Positions 7,933 through 16,128 of a stretch of DNA of 34,023 nt are shown piece by piece. A program made the position numbers and the translations under genes. Every line of letters begins with the position of its first letter. Position 1 is the first letter of the stretch. The notes under the pieces were generated by a model. The model was not told where the DNA came from, made no database searches, and saw nothing but the letters and a program-made list of their open reading frames with translations. Origin of the DNA: Verrucomicrobia bacterium ADurb.Bin006 (GTDB taxonomy: Bacteria; Verrucomicrobiota; Verrucomicrobiia; Limisphaerales; J093); assembly GCA_002071485.1 (NCBI GenBank), contig MWFF01000041.1, forward strand, positions 1 through 34,023, written 5' to 3'.

Positions 7933-9768
7933 TCACGCGGTCCTCCGATGATAGAACCACCATTCGAAGCCGAGCACCGCCAGGGCGGACGCAGCCAGCC
8001 AGCGCCACCACTCGAGACTGGCCCGCTTGGTCGAAGTCGCTTCAACCCGCGCGTACTTCCCAAACTTCAACTCGGGCTTGGGCGTCGTATCCGTCTCGGC
8101 GCCATCGAGCAGGTTTGCGGAAACCACGAAACGATTTGTCCCCGCTTCGATGCGATAGATACCCTGGAGCGCTGTCTGGCCGAACACCAACTCTCGCGCT
8201 CCGGGGTCGATGGCGATGGGGCGTTCGGAACCGTCTGGCAACCGGATGGTCGCGTTGGTCAACGATTCGGTGAGTGCGAGGCGGATGGGATCGCCTGCCC
8301 GCACCTGGAATTGGTCGGCCTTGGTGGCGGCCGGATCGAGCCACGCGACGGCGTTGGCGATGAAGATGGGGAACGAGATGCGCAGGGGCCAGGTGGTTTG
8401 GAGGGTGTCGAACCCGATCCAGATGAACCGTTGGCGCCCGGCTTCCCCGGCCAGGATCAGCGGTGAGGCCGACGAATCGACTAGCGACACGGCCCAGGCC
8501 GACGGCTTGACGGTGAGGGCTTCGGCCAATTGCACGTTGTCGAAGTTCACAAAGCGGAGCAGGGGATGCGTCGTGCGCCAGTCGACGATGGTCGGGGTCT
8601 CGACGCGCCCGGTGACTTCGACCCAGTTGGTGTTGGCCGAGCGGATGGCCAGGGTGTTGCCGGCAGGCCAGACCGCCGGCAGCACATCGTCGAGCACCGT
8701 CACGTCGAAATCCTCCGAACCCTCGACCAGGTCGTCCGCCACACTGAGCTGGACGCCGGGCGCGGCTGCCAGGGCCCGTTCGAGGAAGCGATTGCCCCGG
8801 GTGACCAGCAGCACGCGCACGGGTGCGGGCAGGAGGCTGACCAGGGAGGCCTGGTTGTCGGCCAGGAGGTCGTCCGAAGCCACGAGGCGGGCGGTGAAGA
8901 TGCCGTCCTTGGTCTGTGTCGCCGCGAAGACTTGGGGCAGGGTTTCGCGCGGGCGGAGTTCGAGCAGGCGGGTTTCGATCAACTGGTCATCGAGCAGGAC
9001 TTGCAGTTCGGTTTGAACGGGGTTGGTCGAGGCGTTGGCGACGCTGGCAAACAGGGCGCGGCGGGCGGGTTCTTCCGGGTGGGCGCGCACGTCGAGCCCC
9101 ACGAGGCCGACGTTGTCGGCCCGCACGCCGAGGCGGTGGTAGACGACATTGAGTCCCTCGTGCTCGAACTCCGTCAAATCCGGCGCCGCACCGTCGCTGA
9201 ACAGGTGAATCTCGGCATCGATCCTGTCCTTGACCAGCGGCTGGGCCAGCTTGAGGGCCTCGGCCAGGCGTGTGGGGGCGTCGGTCACCGCGCAGCCTTG
9301 CAGGGCCCGGCGCAGGGCGCTCTTGTTGCCTGTGGGCGACTGTTTCACCTCGGTGTGGCCGGCGGCCTGCAGCACGACCATCTGGTCGGTGTCATGGAGG
9401 CTGTCGACCAGTTCGAGCGCCTCACGCCGCGCGCGTTCGAATCGGGACGGCGTTTCGTCGGTGCTTTGCATCGAGGCGGAGGCGTCGATAATTGCCACGA
9501 ACAGCCGTCCGCCCGAGACCTGTCCGGCGCGATACGGACGCGCCAGGGCGAAGATCAGAGCCAGGAGCAGGAGGATTTGCAGGACGAGGAGCCAGTTGTG
9601 ACGCAGCTTTTGGAAGGGGGCGTTGGCCTGAGTTTCGGCGAGGTACTTCTGCCACAGCAGCGTGCTCGAGACGAGTTTGACCACGCGCTTGCGCTTGAGG
9701 AGATAGAAAAGAATCACCACCGGGATGGCGGCGGCGAATGCGAAGGCGGCGGGGGTGAGGAAGCTCAT
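7933..9768 (-). CDS. BatA-type membrane protein with VWA domain
   Basis: A 611-residue protein. An N-terminal helix and KRKRVV lead into the BatA N-terminal region, then a second helix (about 59-77) and a VWA domain with an intact MIDAS motif (D95-A-S97-A-S99) and a later SDGAA loop. The rest of the chain is beta-rich and extracytoplasmic, with a final transmembrane helix (WWRWLAASALAVLGFEWWFY). The gene begins 10 nt after the DUF58 gene and follows the order MoxR, DUF58, VWA seen in Bat/aerotolerance-type clusters. Those clusters are linked to envelope stress and to metal or cofactor insertion chaperoning, but the exact role here is not shown. The family assignment is solid. Confidence 0.88.
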   Translation of the reverse strand: MSFLTPAAFAFAAAIPVVILFYLLKRKRVVKLVSSTLLWQKYLAETQANAPFQKLRHNWLLVLQILLLLALIFALARPYRAGQVSGGRLFVAIIDASASMQSTDETPSRFERARREALELVDSLHDTDQMVVLQAAGHTEVKQSPTGNKSALRRALQGCAVTDAPTRLAEALKLAQPLVKDRIDAEIHLFSDGAAPDLTEFEHEGLNVVYHRLGVRADNVGLVGLDVRAHPEEPARRALFASVANASTNPVQTELQVLLDDQLIETRLLELRPRETLPQVFAATQTKDGIFTARLVASDDLLADNQASLVSLLPAPVRVLLVTRGNRFLERALAAAPGVQLSVADDLVEGSEDFDVTVLDDVLPAVWPAGNTLAIRSANTNWVEVTGRVETPTIVDWRTTHPLLRFVNFDNVQLAEALTVKPSAWAVSLVDSSASPLILAGEAGRQRFIWIGFDTLQTTWPLRISFPIFIANAVAWLDPAATKADQFQVRAGDPIRLALTESLTNATIRLPDGSERPIAIDPGARELVFGQTALQGIYRIEAGTNRFVVSANLLDGAETDTTPKPELKFGKYARVEATSTKRASLEWWRWLAASALAVLGFEWWFYHRRTA

Positions 9769-9778
9769 GGGGTTTTGG

Positions 9779-10675
9779 CTATCCGAGCACCTCGGCCTTG
9801 CGCAGTTGCCTCAACAAGAGGTCTTCGAGCGGCGTGGCGCTGCTCGCAAGGAAGTAGTTCACACCCCGCGCGGCGCAGAACTCGCGCAAACGCCGGCAAA
9901 ACCTGGATACGGTGTCCCGATAGGCCGCCAGACGGTAGCGTCCGAACGTGACTTCCTGGTGTCCGCCGGTCTCGGCATCGATCAATCGAAGATCGCCGAA
10001 TGTGGTCGGGCTCAGCTCGTCGGGCGCGAGGATGTGCACGCAATCGACCTGGAATCCGCGTCCCAACAGGGCCCCGATGCCCGCCTCGTAACCGTCCGGG
10101 TCCAGGAAATCGCTCAGCACCACGGCCAGGCCGGGCTGGCGGGCTTCGACGGCACCGCGGTGCAACGCACCGTTAAGCTGGGCCGTTCCGCCCGCCTTGA
10201 GCGCCCCGAGATGGTTGAACAGCGCAAACGCCGAGTGGCGTCCGCGCACCGACCGCAGCGCGCCGCGGGCGACCACGTCCTCGGGGTGGTCGGGAAAAAC
10301 AAGCACGGAGACGCGGTCGAAGCCGCACAAGGCCACATAACCGATCGCCGCCGCCACCTGGCGGGCGAAGTCGAATTTCACCGGGTCGCCGAAGGTCATC
10401 GATTCGCTGGCGTCGAGGAACAGGCGGACCGGCAGTTCGCGTTCCTCCTCGTAGAGTTTGAGGAAGAGGCGATCGAGCCGGCCGTAGAGGTTCCAGTCCA
10501 GGTAGCGCAGGTCGTCGCCGACCGAGTAATTTCGGTAGTCGGCAAATTCGACTGATTGGCCGCGCGATCGGCTGCGGCGTTCGCCACGCGCGGAACTTTT
10601 CGCCCGCCGCGCCGCGAGCAACTGGACCCGTTCAAGCCGCCGGAGCAGTTCAGGACTGAGAAGACTCTGTGTCAC
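9779..10675 (-). CDS. DUF58 family protein of the MoxR cluster
   Basis: A 298-residue protein if it starts at GTG 10675, which has GAGG five bases upstream and gives the usual SLLSPELLRRLERVQL N-terminus. An ATG at 10717 would add 14 residues and overlap moxR by 23 nt, with a poorer ribosome-binding site. The DUF58 signature is complete (EFADYRNYSVGDDLRYLDWN, then LFLKLYEEE), followed by a VWA-like fold with LFLDASESM (D-S-S pattern) and VVLSDFLDPDG. There are no transmembrane segments, so it is likely cytoplasmic. It lies between the MoxR ATPase and the BatA-type protein, the usual arrangement, suggesting that it links the ATPase to the membrane VWA partners. Confidence 0.9.
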   Translation of the reverse strand: MTQSLLSPELLRRLERVQLLAARRAKSSARGERRSRSRGQSVEFADYRNYSVGDDLRYLDWNLYGRLDRLFLKLYEEERELPVRLFLDASESMTFGDPVKFDFARQVAAAIGYVALCGFDRVSVLVFPDHPEDVVARGALRSVRGRHSAFALFNHLGALKAGGTAQLNGALHRGAVEARQPGLAVVLSDFLDPDGYEAGIGALLGRGFQVDCVHILAPDELSPTTFGDLRLIDAETGGHQEVTFGRYRLAAYRDTVSRFCRRLREFCAARGVNYFLASSATPLEDLLLRQLRKAEVLG

Positions 10676-10694
10676 ACGGGCCTCGACGGGCAAC

Positions 10695-11696
10695 TCACGC
10701 CCCGACCGCCACCGCATCCCGCGGCACGTCCTTCAGGACCTGGGCGATGATATGATCGGTGGTGACACCTTCGGCCTCGGCTTCGAAATTCAGAATGAGG
10801 CGATGGCGGAGCGCCGGCAAGGCGATCGCTTCGAGGTCATCGAAGCTGACATTGAATCGTCCCTGGGCCAGCGCCCGGACTTTGCCGGCCAGGATCAGTG
10901 CCTGAGCCCCGCGCGGGCTGCTGCCGAAGCGCAGGAACTGGGAGACCATGGCCGTGCCCGTCTCGGTCTTCGGATGCGTGGCTTGGACGAGCCGGACGGC
11001 GTAGTCCTTGACATGCGAGGCCACCGGGACCTCCCGGACCAATAGCTGCATTTCGAGCAGTTGTTCGCGCGACACAACGCGGCGCAGCTCGGTCTTGGCG
11101 GTCTCGGTCGTCCGGTTGATCACCTCCGTCAGTTCCGCCGCGGTCGGGTACCCGACCAGGAGCTTGAAGAAGAACCGGTCGAGTTGGGCCTCGGGCAGCG
11201 GGTAGGTCCCTTCCTGATCGATCGGGTTCTGCGTCGCGAGCACGAAGAACGGCTCGGTGAGCCGGCGCAAGGCCCCGCCTGCCGTCACGCTGTGCTCCTG
11301 CATCGCTTCGAGCATGGCCGACTGCGTCTTGGGCGTCGCCCGGTTGATTTCATCGGCCAGGATCAGGTGGGCGAAGATCGGCCCCTTCTGGAACTCGAAC
11401 AGCCGCCGGCCGTCGGGCGTCTCCATCACCAGGTTGGTGCCGAGAATGTCGGCGGGCATCAGGTCGGGCGTGAACTGGATGCGGCTGAACGAGAGGTCCA
11501 ACACCTCGCCCAGGGTGCGCACCAACAGCGTCTTGCCCAAACCCGGCACCCCCTCGAGAAGGACGTGCCCGCCGGCCAGGATCGCGACGAGGGTGTTGTC
11601 GACGATCGACTCGTGGCCGACGATGATCTTGCCCACCTCGTCCCGGAGTGCGCTGAAGATCGTGCGGAAATGCGTGATCTGTTCTTGGGTGCTCAT
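10695..11696 (-). CDS. moxR: MoxR-family AAA+ ATPase
   Basis: A 333-residue protein of normal family length. Walker A is GVPGLGKT (residues 49-56) and Walker B is LILADEINR (D115, E116). The sensor region includes FFVLATQNPIDQEGTYPLPEAQLDRF, split here as FFVLATQNPIDQEG and PLPEAQLDRF, and a C-terminal lid domain follows. MoxR ATPases act as chaperones with VWA proteins, which are encoded directly downstream. The ATG overlaps the stop of the upstream coiled-coil gene by 4 nt (ATGA), so the two are probably translated together. Nothing is unusual in the motifs. Confidence 0.95.
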   Translation of the reverse strand: MSTQEQITHFRTIFSALRDEVGKIIVGHESIVDNTLVAILAGGHVLLEGVPGLGKTLLVRTLGEVLDLSFSRIQFTPDLMPADILGTNLVMETPDGRRLFEFQKGPIFAHLILADEINRATPKTQSAMLEAMQEHSVTAGGALRRLTEPFFVLATQNPIDQEGTYPLPEAQLDRFFFKLLVGYPTAAELTEVINRTTETAKTELRRVVSREQLLEMQLLVREVPVASHVKDYAVRLVQATHPKTETGTAMVSQFLRFGSSPRGAQALILAGKVRALAQGRFNVSFDDLEAIALPALRHRLILNFEAEAEGVTTDHIIAQVLKDVPRDAVAVGA

Positions 11697-13630
11697 TTGA
11701 GATCGTCGAAGTAGTCCTTCACGCTCCCGGCATAGGCGCGCGGGACCTTGTCATGACTCAGGGCGCTCTCGGCTTCGCTCTGCGCCGCCTGCAACGCCTC
11801 CTGGATCGCCACACGGCTCTGTCCCTTGATGCTGACCCCTTTGAGCGTAATGCTCGGCATCTGGCTCCCCGGCTGGAACTGGCCTTTGACCTTGGTCGGC
11901 ATCATCCCCTCGGGAATCTCGCCTTCGCCGCGGTCGGTGATTCCCCGCGATTCCATATCCGGCCGCTCGATCCCGGAATTATCCCACAGACCCGTGGTGG
12001 GCGGCGTGTCGAGCCAACCGTCTTCGTCGGCCCAGGTGCCGACGCCCCGGCCGGGTTTGCCACCGGGCTTAAAGCCGGGTTTGCTCAGGCCTTGGCAGGC
12101 GCCCCAGCTCTGGCAGGTGCCGACGCAGATTTGGGCGCGCTTGAGGGCATCGAGAGTCGCCTTGAGGTCCTGCGCGTCCGCCAGTTGATCGAGCAGACTT
12201 TCGAGTTCCTTGGCTGCGTCCGCCAGGGCTTGGGCCGCGGGCGCGTTCTGACCCGCCTGCATCTGGCGCAGCGCCTCTTTCAAATGGTCCGGAACCTTCC
12301 CGTACGGGCCCGCTGGGTCGATGGCCTTTGCGACTTCGTCCATGAGGGCCTTCATGCGCTCGGGCGAGAGATCGCCCGCCTTCAATTGGTTGACCATTTT
12401 CTGCAGAGACGCGATGGCGGCCTCGGCCTGGCCCTTCTCGAGTTGCTCGGCGAGGTCCTTGCCGAGTTTGCCGGCCTGCTGCTGGAGCTTGTCGAGCGCC
12501 TGGGCCATTTCAAGCAGCCTCTCGAGATTCTTCTCGGCGACTTCGAGGTTCTTTAACACCTGGTCGATATCGCCCGCCTTCAACGCGGCCAGCGCCTCCT
12601 CGAGACTGGGCAGCGCGCTTCCCAGGTCCGTCGATTGGCGCGCCAGGCTCGACAATGCGTTCGCCAGGCTTTCCTGGGCGGCGGCGTTCGCCTGCGAGTC
12701 TTTGCCAAGCATGTTGGCGGCGGCCTGCCGGGCCTTGTCCAGCTCGCGTCGGAGCTTTTCGAGCGCATCGGCGGCGGCTTCCTTGCTCCCCAGCGCCTTC
12801 TGCATCGACTCGATCTGCTTCTGCAACGCGTCCGAAGATGCCGGGCTGTTCTTGTCCGCGCTGCGCGCCGCGCGCTCGATCGCGCGCAAGGCGGGGTTCT
12901 TCCCCAACTCACGATGCTCCTGCTCGACGCGATCGGTCATCTTCGCCAAATCGCGCAAGGCCTCGGTGCGGCTCACCGGGTTGCGGGCCAGTTGCTCGCC
13001 CAATTCCCCCACCGATTTGACGGCCTGGCGCGTCGCTTCGAGTGTCGGCTGCCGGCGTTCGAGACTGCGCTTGGTCAGTTCGGACAGGTTGCGCCCGGTC
13101 TCGCGGATGCTCTCCTTCTCGCGCTGCCGCTGGAGAAACTCCTGGCTGCGGTATTCCGGAGCGAAACCGAGTCCCGCTGCCAGGGCGAGGATGGGCAGAG
13201 ACCACCGGCTGGCACGGGGCAGGGTGAGCGGCAGCAGCCGACGCACATCCACCTCGCCCACCATGCGGGCAGCGTCGTTCAACACGAGCGCGCCCCACTC
13301 GCCGGACCCGGGCTCGCGTCCGATTTCGAGCGCGGTGCCGAGCCGTTCCTGGAGGTGCTGGCGATGGTCGAGCCAGCGGGCCGTATCGATGGCGCGTTCG
13401 CGGCGCCACCAGCCGGCGAGGAATCCGGCCAACACGGTCAGAAGGCCCGTGACGCCGGCCAGAGGCAGCACCTGCCACGGGATCGGCAGCAACTTGTAGA
13501 GCCCGAGCGCCACCAGCCAAAGAACGGCGGCGATCAGAAAGCCTTGCCACGCGCCCCTCCAGGCCCGGTGCCACCGGCGCCGACGCCCCGTGCGGATCAC
13601 CGTCGCCTCAATCAATTGCAGTGCGCTCAT
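11693..13630 (-). CDS. Membrane-anchored long coiled-coil protein (DUF4175-like)
   Basis: A 645-residue protein. Two N-terminal helices (about 29-46 and 54-74) and a third near 140-156 anchor it. Then comes a long Ala/Lys/Glu/Gln-rich helical region (about 165-500) full of heptad-like runs. A low-complexity linker (GFKPGGKPGRGVG) and a conserved-looking end (KVPRAYAGSVKDYFDDLK) follow. The end resembles that of large hypothetical membrane proteins often found before MoxR in Verrucomicrobia and Planctomycetes, some labelled DUF4175. It is the first gene of the coupled set coiled-coil/MoxR/DUF58/VWA. Its job is unknown; a scaffold spanning the envelope is plausible. Confidence 0.8.
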   Translation of the reverse strand: MSALQLIEATVIRTGRRRRWHRAWRGAWQGFLIAAVLWLVALGLYKLLPIPWQVLPLAGVTGLLTVLAGFLAGWWRRERAIDTARWLDHRQHLQERLGTALEIGREPGSGEWGALVLNDAARMVGEVDVRRLLPLTLPRASRWSLPILALAAGLGFAPEYRSQEFLQRQREKESIRETGRNLSELTKRSLERRQPTLEATRQAVKSVGELGEQLARNPVSRTEALRDLAKMTDRVEQEHRELGKNPALRAIERAARSADKNSPASSDALQKQIESMQKALGSKEAAADALEKLRRELDKARQAAANMLGKDSQANAAAQESLANALSSLARQSTDLGSALPSLEEALAALKAGDIDQVLKNLEVAEKNLERLLEMAQALDKLQQQAGKLGKDLAEQLEKGQAEAAIASLQKMVNQLKAGDLSPERMKALMDEVAKAIDPAGPYGKVPDHLKEALRQMQAGQNAPAAQALADAAKELESLLDQLADAQDLKATLDALKRAQICVGTCQSWGACQGLSKPGFKPGGKPGRGVGTWADEDGWLDTPPTTGLWDNSGIERPDMESRGITDRGEGEIPEGMMPTKVKGQFQPGSQMPSITLKGVSIKGQSRVAIQEALQAAQSEAESALSHDKVPRAYAGSVKDYFDDLK

Positions 13631-13700
13631 GAGAACGGCTTAAGGTGCAGGTTCACTCGATCCTTGGCGAGCCCTTTTGGCATCGCTTTCGCTGTGGCCA

Positions 13701-13946
13701 TCACTGGCGTTCGTACTCGCCTTTGCCCGTTCGCTTCAGAACCGTGAACCCGGCCTTCTTGGCGTCGGTGACGGAGAGCGGTTTGAGCAGCTTGGGCGTG
13801 TTGAAACTCGAAATCACTCGGCGCACCGGTTTCTTGCAGGCCGGACATTGGGTGAGCGGCTTGGCGGTGACCGGACGGCGCAGCGTGAACCGCCCGCCGC
13901 ACACCGCGCAATCCCCTTCACAAAGTTCGTACTCGTAGAGCGGCAT
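13701..13946 (-). CDS. FmdB-type zinc ribbon protein
   Basis: An 81-residue protein beginning MPLYEYE, the usual FmdB-like start, with two CxxC pairs (C13/C16 and C34/C37) able to bind one zinc. The C-terminal part is basic (KLLKPLSV, GFTVLKRTGKGEYERQ). FmdB-family small zinc ribbons are widespread and have been proposed as regulators, without a settled function. The gene lies 60 nt after the amidase gene and 70 nt before the coiled-coil gene on the same strand. Confidence 0.82.
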   Translation of the reverse strand: MPLYEYELCEGDCAVCGGRFTLRRPVTAKPLTQCPACKKPVRRVISSFNTPKLLKPLSVTDAKKAGFTVLKRTGKGEYERQ

Positions 13947-14006
13947 CGTTTCGAACGCGGGACAGTCTACGCCCGTCCGGCCCTGGGATCAAGCCGGGGC
14001 CGGATT

Positions 14007-14927
14007 TCAATCCTTCCGCAGTTCGGCGAGCACCAGCTTGAGATCGAAGAATTTGCCCGGGCAGCGCGTGCGTTGTTTGCTGACCAGTTGGTGCGTGGTG
14101 ATGGCGGACGGGCCCAGCCCGCAGCGTTTCATCAGGGCGCGCAACAGGGCGTCGAGACTCTCCAACTGTTTTGGCGTGGGCCGATGGCGATCGAAGTGCC
14201 CGACAAGGCAGACGCCCAGGCTGACCAGATTCTGGGAACGGGTCGAGAGATGTCCGCCCTCGAGTTGCCTGGTCCAGCGGTTGCCGACCTCGATTCGTCC
14301 GTCGGGGATGCCTTGGCCGTTGCCAATGACGAAGTGATACGCCAGGCCGTTTTCCATCCTGCATTCCATGCGATGGTATTCGTCCATGCCGCGGATCGTG
14401 GCCATGGTGGTGGCCGTATGGTGTATAACGATCTGCTTCCACATCCCGCGGCGCACAGGGGCGATGTCGATTGCCTTTTGGACGCGCATCTCGAGCGCGG
14501 GCCGGGCTGGCGCGGCTGTCGGCAGGCGGAGCTTGTCTCCGGGACGGATCAGATCGTCGAGGGAGAGCCCGTTGGCCCGGGCGAGGGCCGCCACGCTGAC
14601 GCGATGCCGACGGGCGATGAGCGTGAGCGAGTCGTTCTTTCGCACGGTCACAGTCCTGGCGTCGTGCCGTTCCTGGTCCCGAGCCGGCAGCGGGATCTGG
14701 AGACGTTGGCCGGGGTAGATCGTGCTTTCGAGCGAGAGGCCGTTGACCCGAGCGAGTTCCTGAACGCGAACCCCGTGTGTCTGGGCGATCTGGCTGAGCG
14801 AATCGTTCTTCCTGACGATGTAGACCTCGGATGAGGCGGCGTTTGTCGTGCAAATCCAGACCCCGAGCGCCGCACCGAGGAGCGCCGCCGCGCCGGGCCA
14901 ACTCGAAATGCGATTCGAACCGCGCAT
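14007..14927 (-). CDS. Exported N-acetylmuramoyl-L-alanine amidase with two LysM domains
   Basis: A 306-residue protein that likely cuts the amide bond between muramic acid and the peptide stem in peptidoglycan. A signal-like hydrophobic segment (AAALLGAALGVWI, about 12-26) is followed by LysM repeats at about 34-79 and 91-136, which bind glycan strands. An amidase_2/PGRP-like domain starts near 160. Candidate zinc ligands are His169 (IVIHHTAT), His279 and Cys289 (THQLVSKQRTRCPGKFF). The His-Cys spacing of ten is two longer than the common HRDxxxxxCPG arrangement, so the loop differs but the ligands are present. It begins 21 nt after the exo/endonuclease-like gene, probably in one transcript. 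Confidence 0.9.
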   Translation of the reverse strand: MRGSNRISSWPGAAALLGAALGVWICTTNAASSEVYIVRKNDSLSQIAQTHGVRVQELARVNGLSLESTIYPGQRLQIPLPARDQERHDARTVTVRKNDSLTLIARRHRVSVAALARANGLSLDDLIRPGDKLRLPTAAPARPALEMRVQKAIDIAPVRRGMWKQIVIHHTATTMATIRGMDEYHRMECRMENGLAYHFVIGNGQGIPDGRIEVGNRWTRQLEGGHLSTRSQNLVSLGVCLVGHFDRHRPTPKQLESLDALLRALMKRCGLGPSAITTHQLVSKQRTRCPGKFFDLKLVLAELRKD

Positions 14928-14948
14928 GGTCCGGGCGTTCGATCGAGG

Positions 14949-15755
14949 TTACTTGTGCAGACGGAGCACTACCGACAACGGACGATGGTCCGAGGCCGCC
15001 GCTTCGGAAATCACTTCGGATTGGACGGTTTCCCAGGCCGTGCGGGGTGAAGCCAGCACGTAGTCGATCCTCGACCGTGGCGATTCGGACGGACTCGTCG
15101 GCGCGGCCCATGCCCCGGCCGTATCCATCCACCCTGTCGAAGGATCGAGCAGGTGTTGCATCACGCGGCTGTCGGGGCGCGCGTTGAAGTCGCCCGCCAT
15201 GAGTGTCGGAATGCCATCGCGTCCGAACTCGCGAATCAGGCTTCCAGCTTGCTCCCAACGGTCGCCATCGTCGCGTCCGGCATCGAGATGGAGCCCGACC
15301 CACCGGATGCGTCCGAGTCGAGGCGCGTCCACAAGCGCGGTGACGGCGATGCGGGGCTCGGCTCCCGGATTTCCCGGCAAGCGGACGATCCGGCATGTGT
15401 GCATCGGCCAGCGGCTCAGGAGCATCTGTCCGTAGGCGCCTCCCTGAAAGGGCATGGCGGCTCCGAACCAGCCATGCATCCCGGTCAATCGAATGTATTC
15501 GGCGGGTTGATCGATTCCGCCTGTGCGTTGGGCTCTCTGATCGACCTCCTGCAACGCCGCCAAATCCGGGTTCGCCGCCCGAATCACCGCGGCGATACGC
15601 TCCAGGTCCAGACGCCCGTCCACGCCCTCGCCGTGATGGACGTTGTAGCTCAGCACGCGCACGGTCGGCGCCTTGTCCGCGGCGGCGTCCCGGGTGCTTT
15701 GACAGCCAACGGCGCCTGCGCCGGCCAGGCCGATCAGAAAACAGCGTCGATTCAT
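14949..15755 (-). CDS. Exported endonuclease/exonuclease/phosphatase family protein
   Basis: A 268-residue protein with an N-terminal MNRRCFLIGLAGAGAVGC that combines an RR pair with a lipobox, so it is probably a TAT- or Sec-exported lipoprotein. The EEP fold motifs appear in order: LSYNVHHG, LQEVD (metal-binding Glu), LSRWPM, GLHLDAG, GDFNARPD and ASDHRPL (catalytic Asp-His). Substrates in this superfamily range from nucleic acids to phospholipids and inositol phosphates. The extracytoplasmic site and short length favour a phosphodiesterase or phosphatase rather than a DNA repair enzyme, but the sequence does not settle it. Confidence 0.88.
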   Translation of the reverse strand: MNRRCFLIGLAGAGAVGCQSTRDAAADKAPTVRVLSYNVHHGEGVDGRLDLERIAAVIRAANPDLAALQEVDQRAQRTGGIDQPAEYIRLTGMHGWFGAAMPFQGGAYGQMLLSRWPMHTCRIVRLPGNPGAEPRIAVTALVDAPRLGRIRWVGLHLDAGRDDGDRWEQAGSLIREFGRDGIPTLMAGDFNARPDSRVMQHLLDPSTGWMDTAGAWAAPTSPSESPRSRIDYVLASPRTAWETVQSEVISEAAASDHRPLSVVLRLHK

Positions 15756-15839
15756 CCGGCGTTTGTAGCGCAGGAGGCGCCGCGGCGTCCAGACTCCTGG
15801 TGCCGCCGGCGGTTGTCATCCTGGATGCGTGGTCTTGCC

Positions 15840-15907
15840 GCCGCGTGGGGGCACGCCGCCTACAGCAGCCCGTCTGTCACGCCGCAGGCCGGGTTCCCCG
15901 ACCCGGC
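15840..15907. repeat. Paired-hairpin intergenic repeat, copy A
   Basis: A 68-nt unit resembling 22936-23004. It starts with an imperfect hairpin (GCGTG-GGGG-CACGC), continues with CTACAGCA, and ends with GCCGGGT-TCCCCG-ACCCGGC (15888-15907). The two copies share the order, spacing and the end TTCCCCGACCCGGC. It is a BIME-like dispersed palindrome in a 373-nt gap (15756-16128) that otherwise holds a tandem repeat and a third hairpin, and no gene. Confidence 0.6.
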
Positions 15908-15987
15908 ACGGGAGTTTGGACATTATTCGGATTGCACTTCATCGCACCCTTCATCGATCTGTGAACAGAGCCTGCCGAACGATGAAG

Positions 15988-16023
15988 TGTGCAATCGAGT
16001 GTGCGATCGAGTGTGCGATCGAG
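15988..16023. repeat. Three tandem copies of a 12-bp unit
   Basis: TGTGCAATCGAG followed by two exact copies of TGTGCGATCGAG. Each copy contains CGATCG or a one-base variant of it. It lies in the gap downstream of the HAD gene. No function is evident; copy number may vary between strains. Confidence 0.7.
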
Positions 16024-16068
16024 GCCCTGGAGCCACATCGACAACCATCGAGAATCTCCAGACTCCAG

Positions 16069-16090
16069 GCCCCGGTGCGAACACCGGGGC
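16069..16090 (-). terminator. Strong hairpin downstream of the HAD gene
   Basis: Nine-base perfect arms, GCCCCGGTG and CACCGGGGC, around a four-base loop, 39 nt after the HAD stop on the minus strand. There is no T-run on either side, so it is not a textbook intrinsic terminator; it may be an RNA-end stabiliser or a REP-like palindrome. Confidence 0.45.
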
Positions 16091-16128
16091 GACCGCGTCC
16101 CAACCCGCATAGCGGTTTTCTTGCGAAG

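Noticed and set aside
8530..9951. 473-codon + strand frame
   Set aside because: Shadow of the BatA-like and DUF58 genes; composition driven by the opposite codons.
13918..15819. 633-codon minus frame across the amidase and EEP genes
   Set aside because: Arg-rich shadow in another frame of two clear genes with catalytic motifs.
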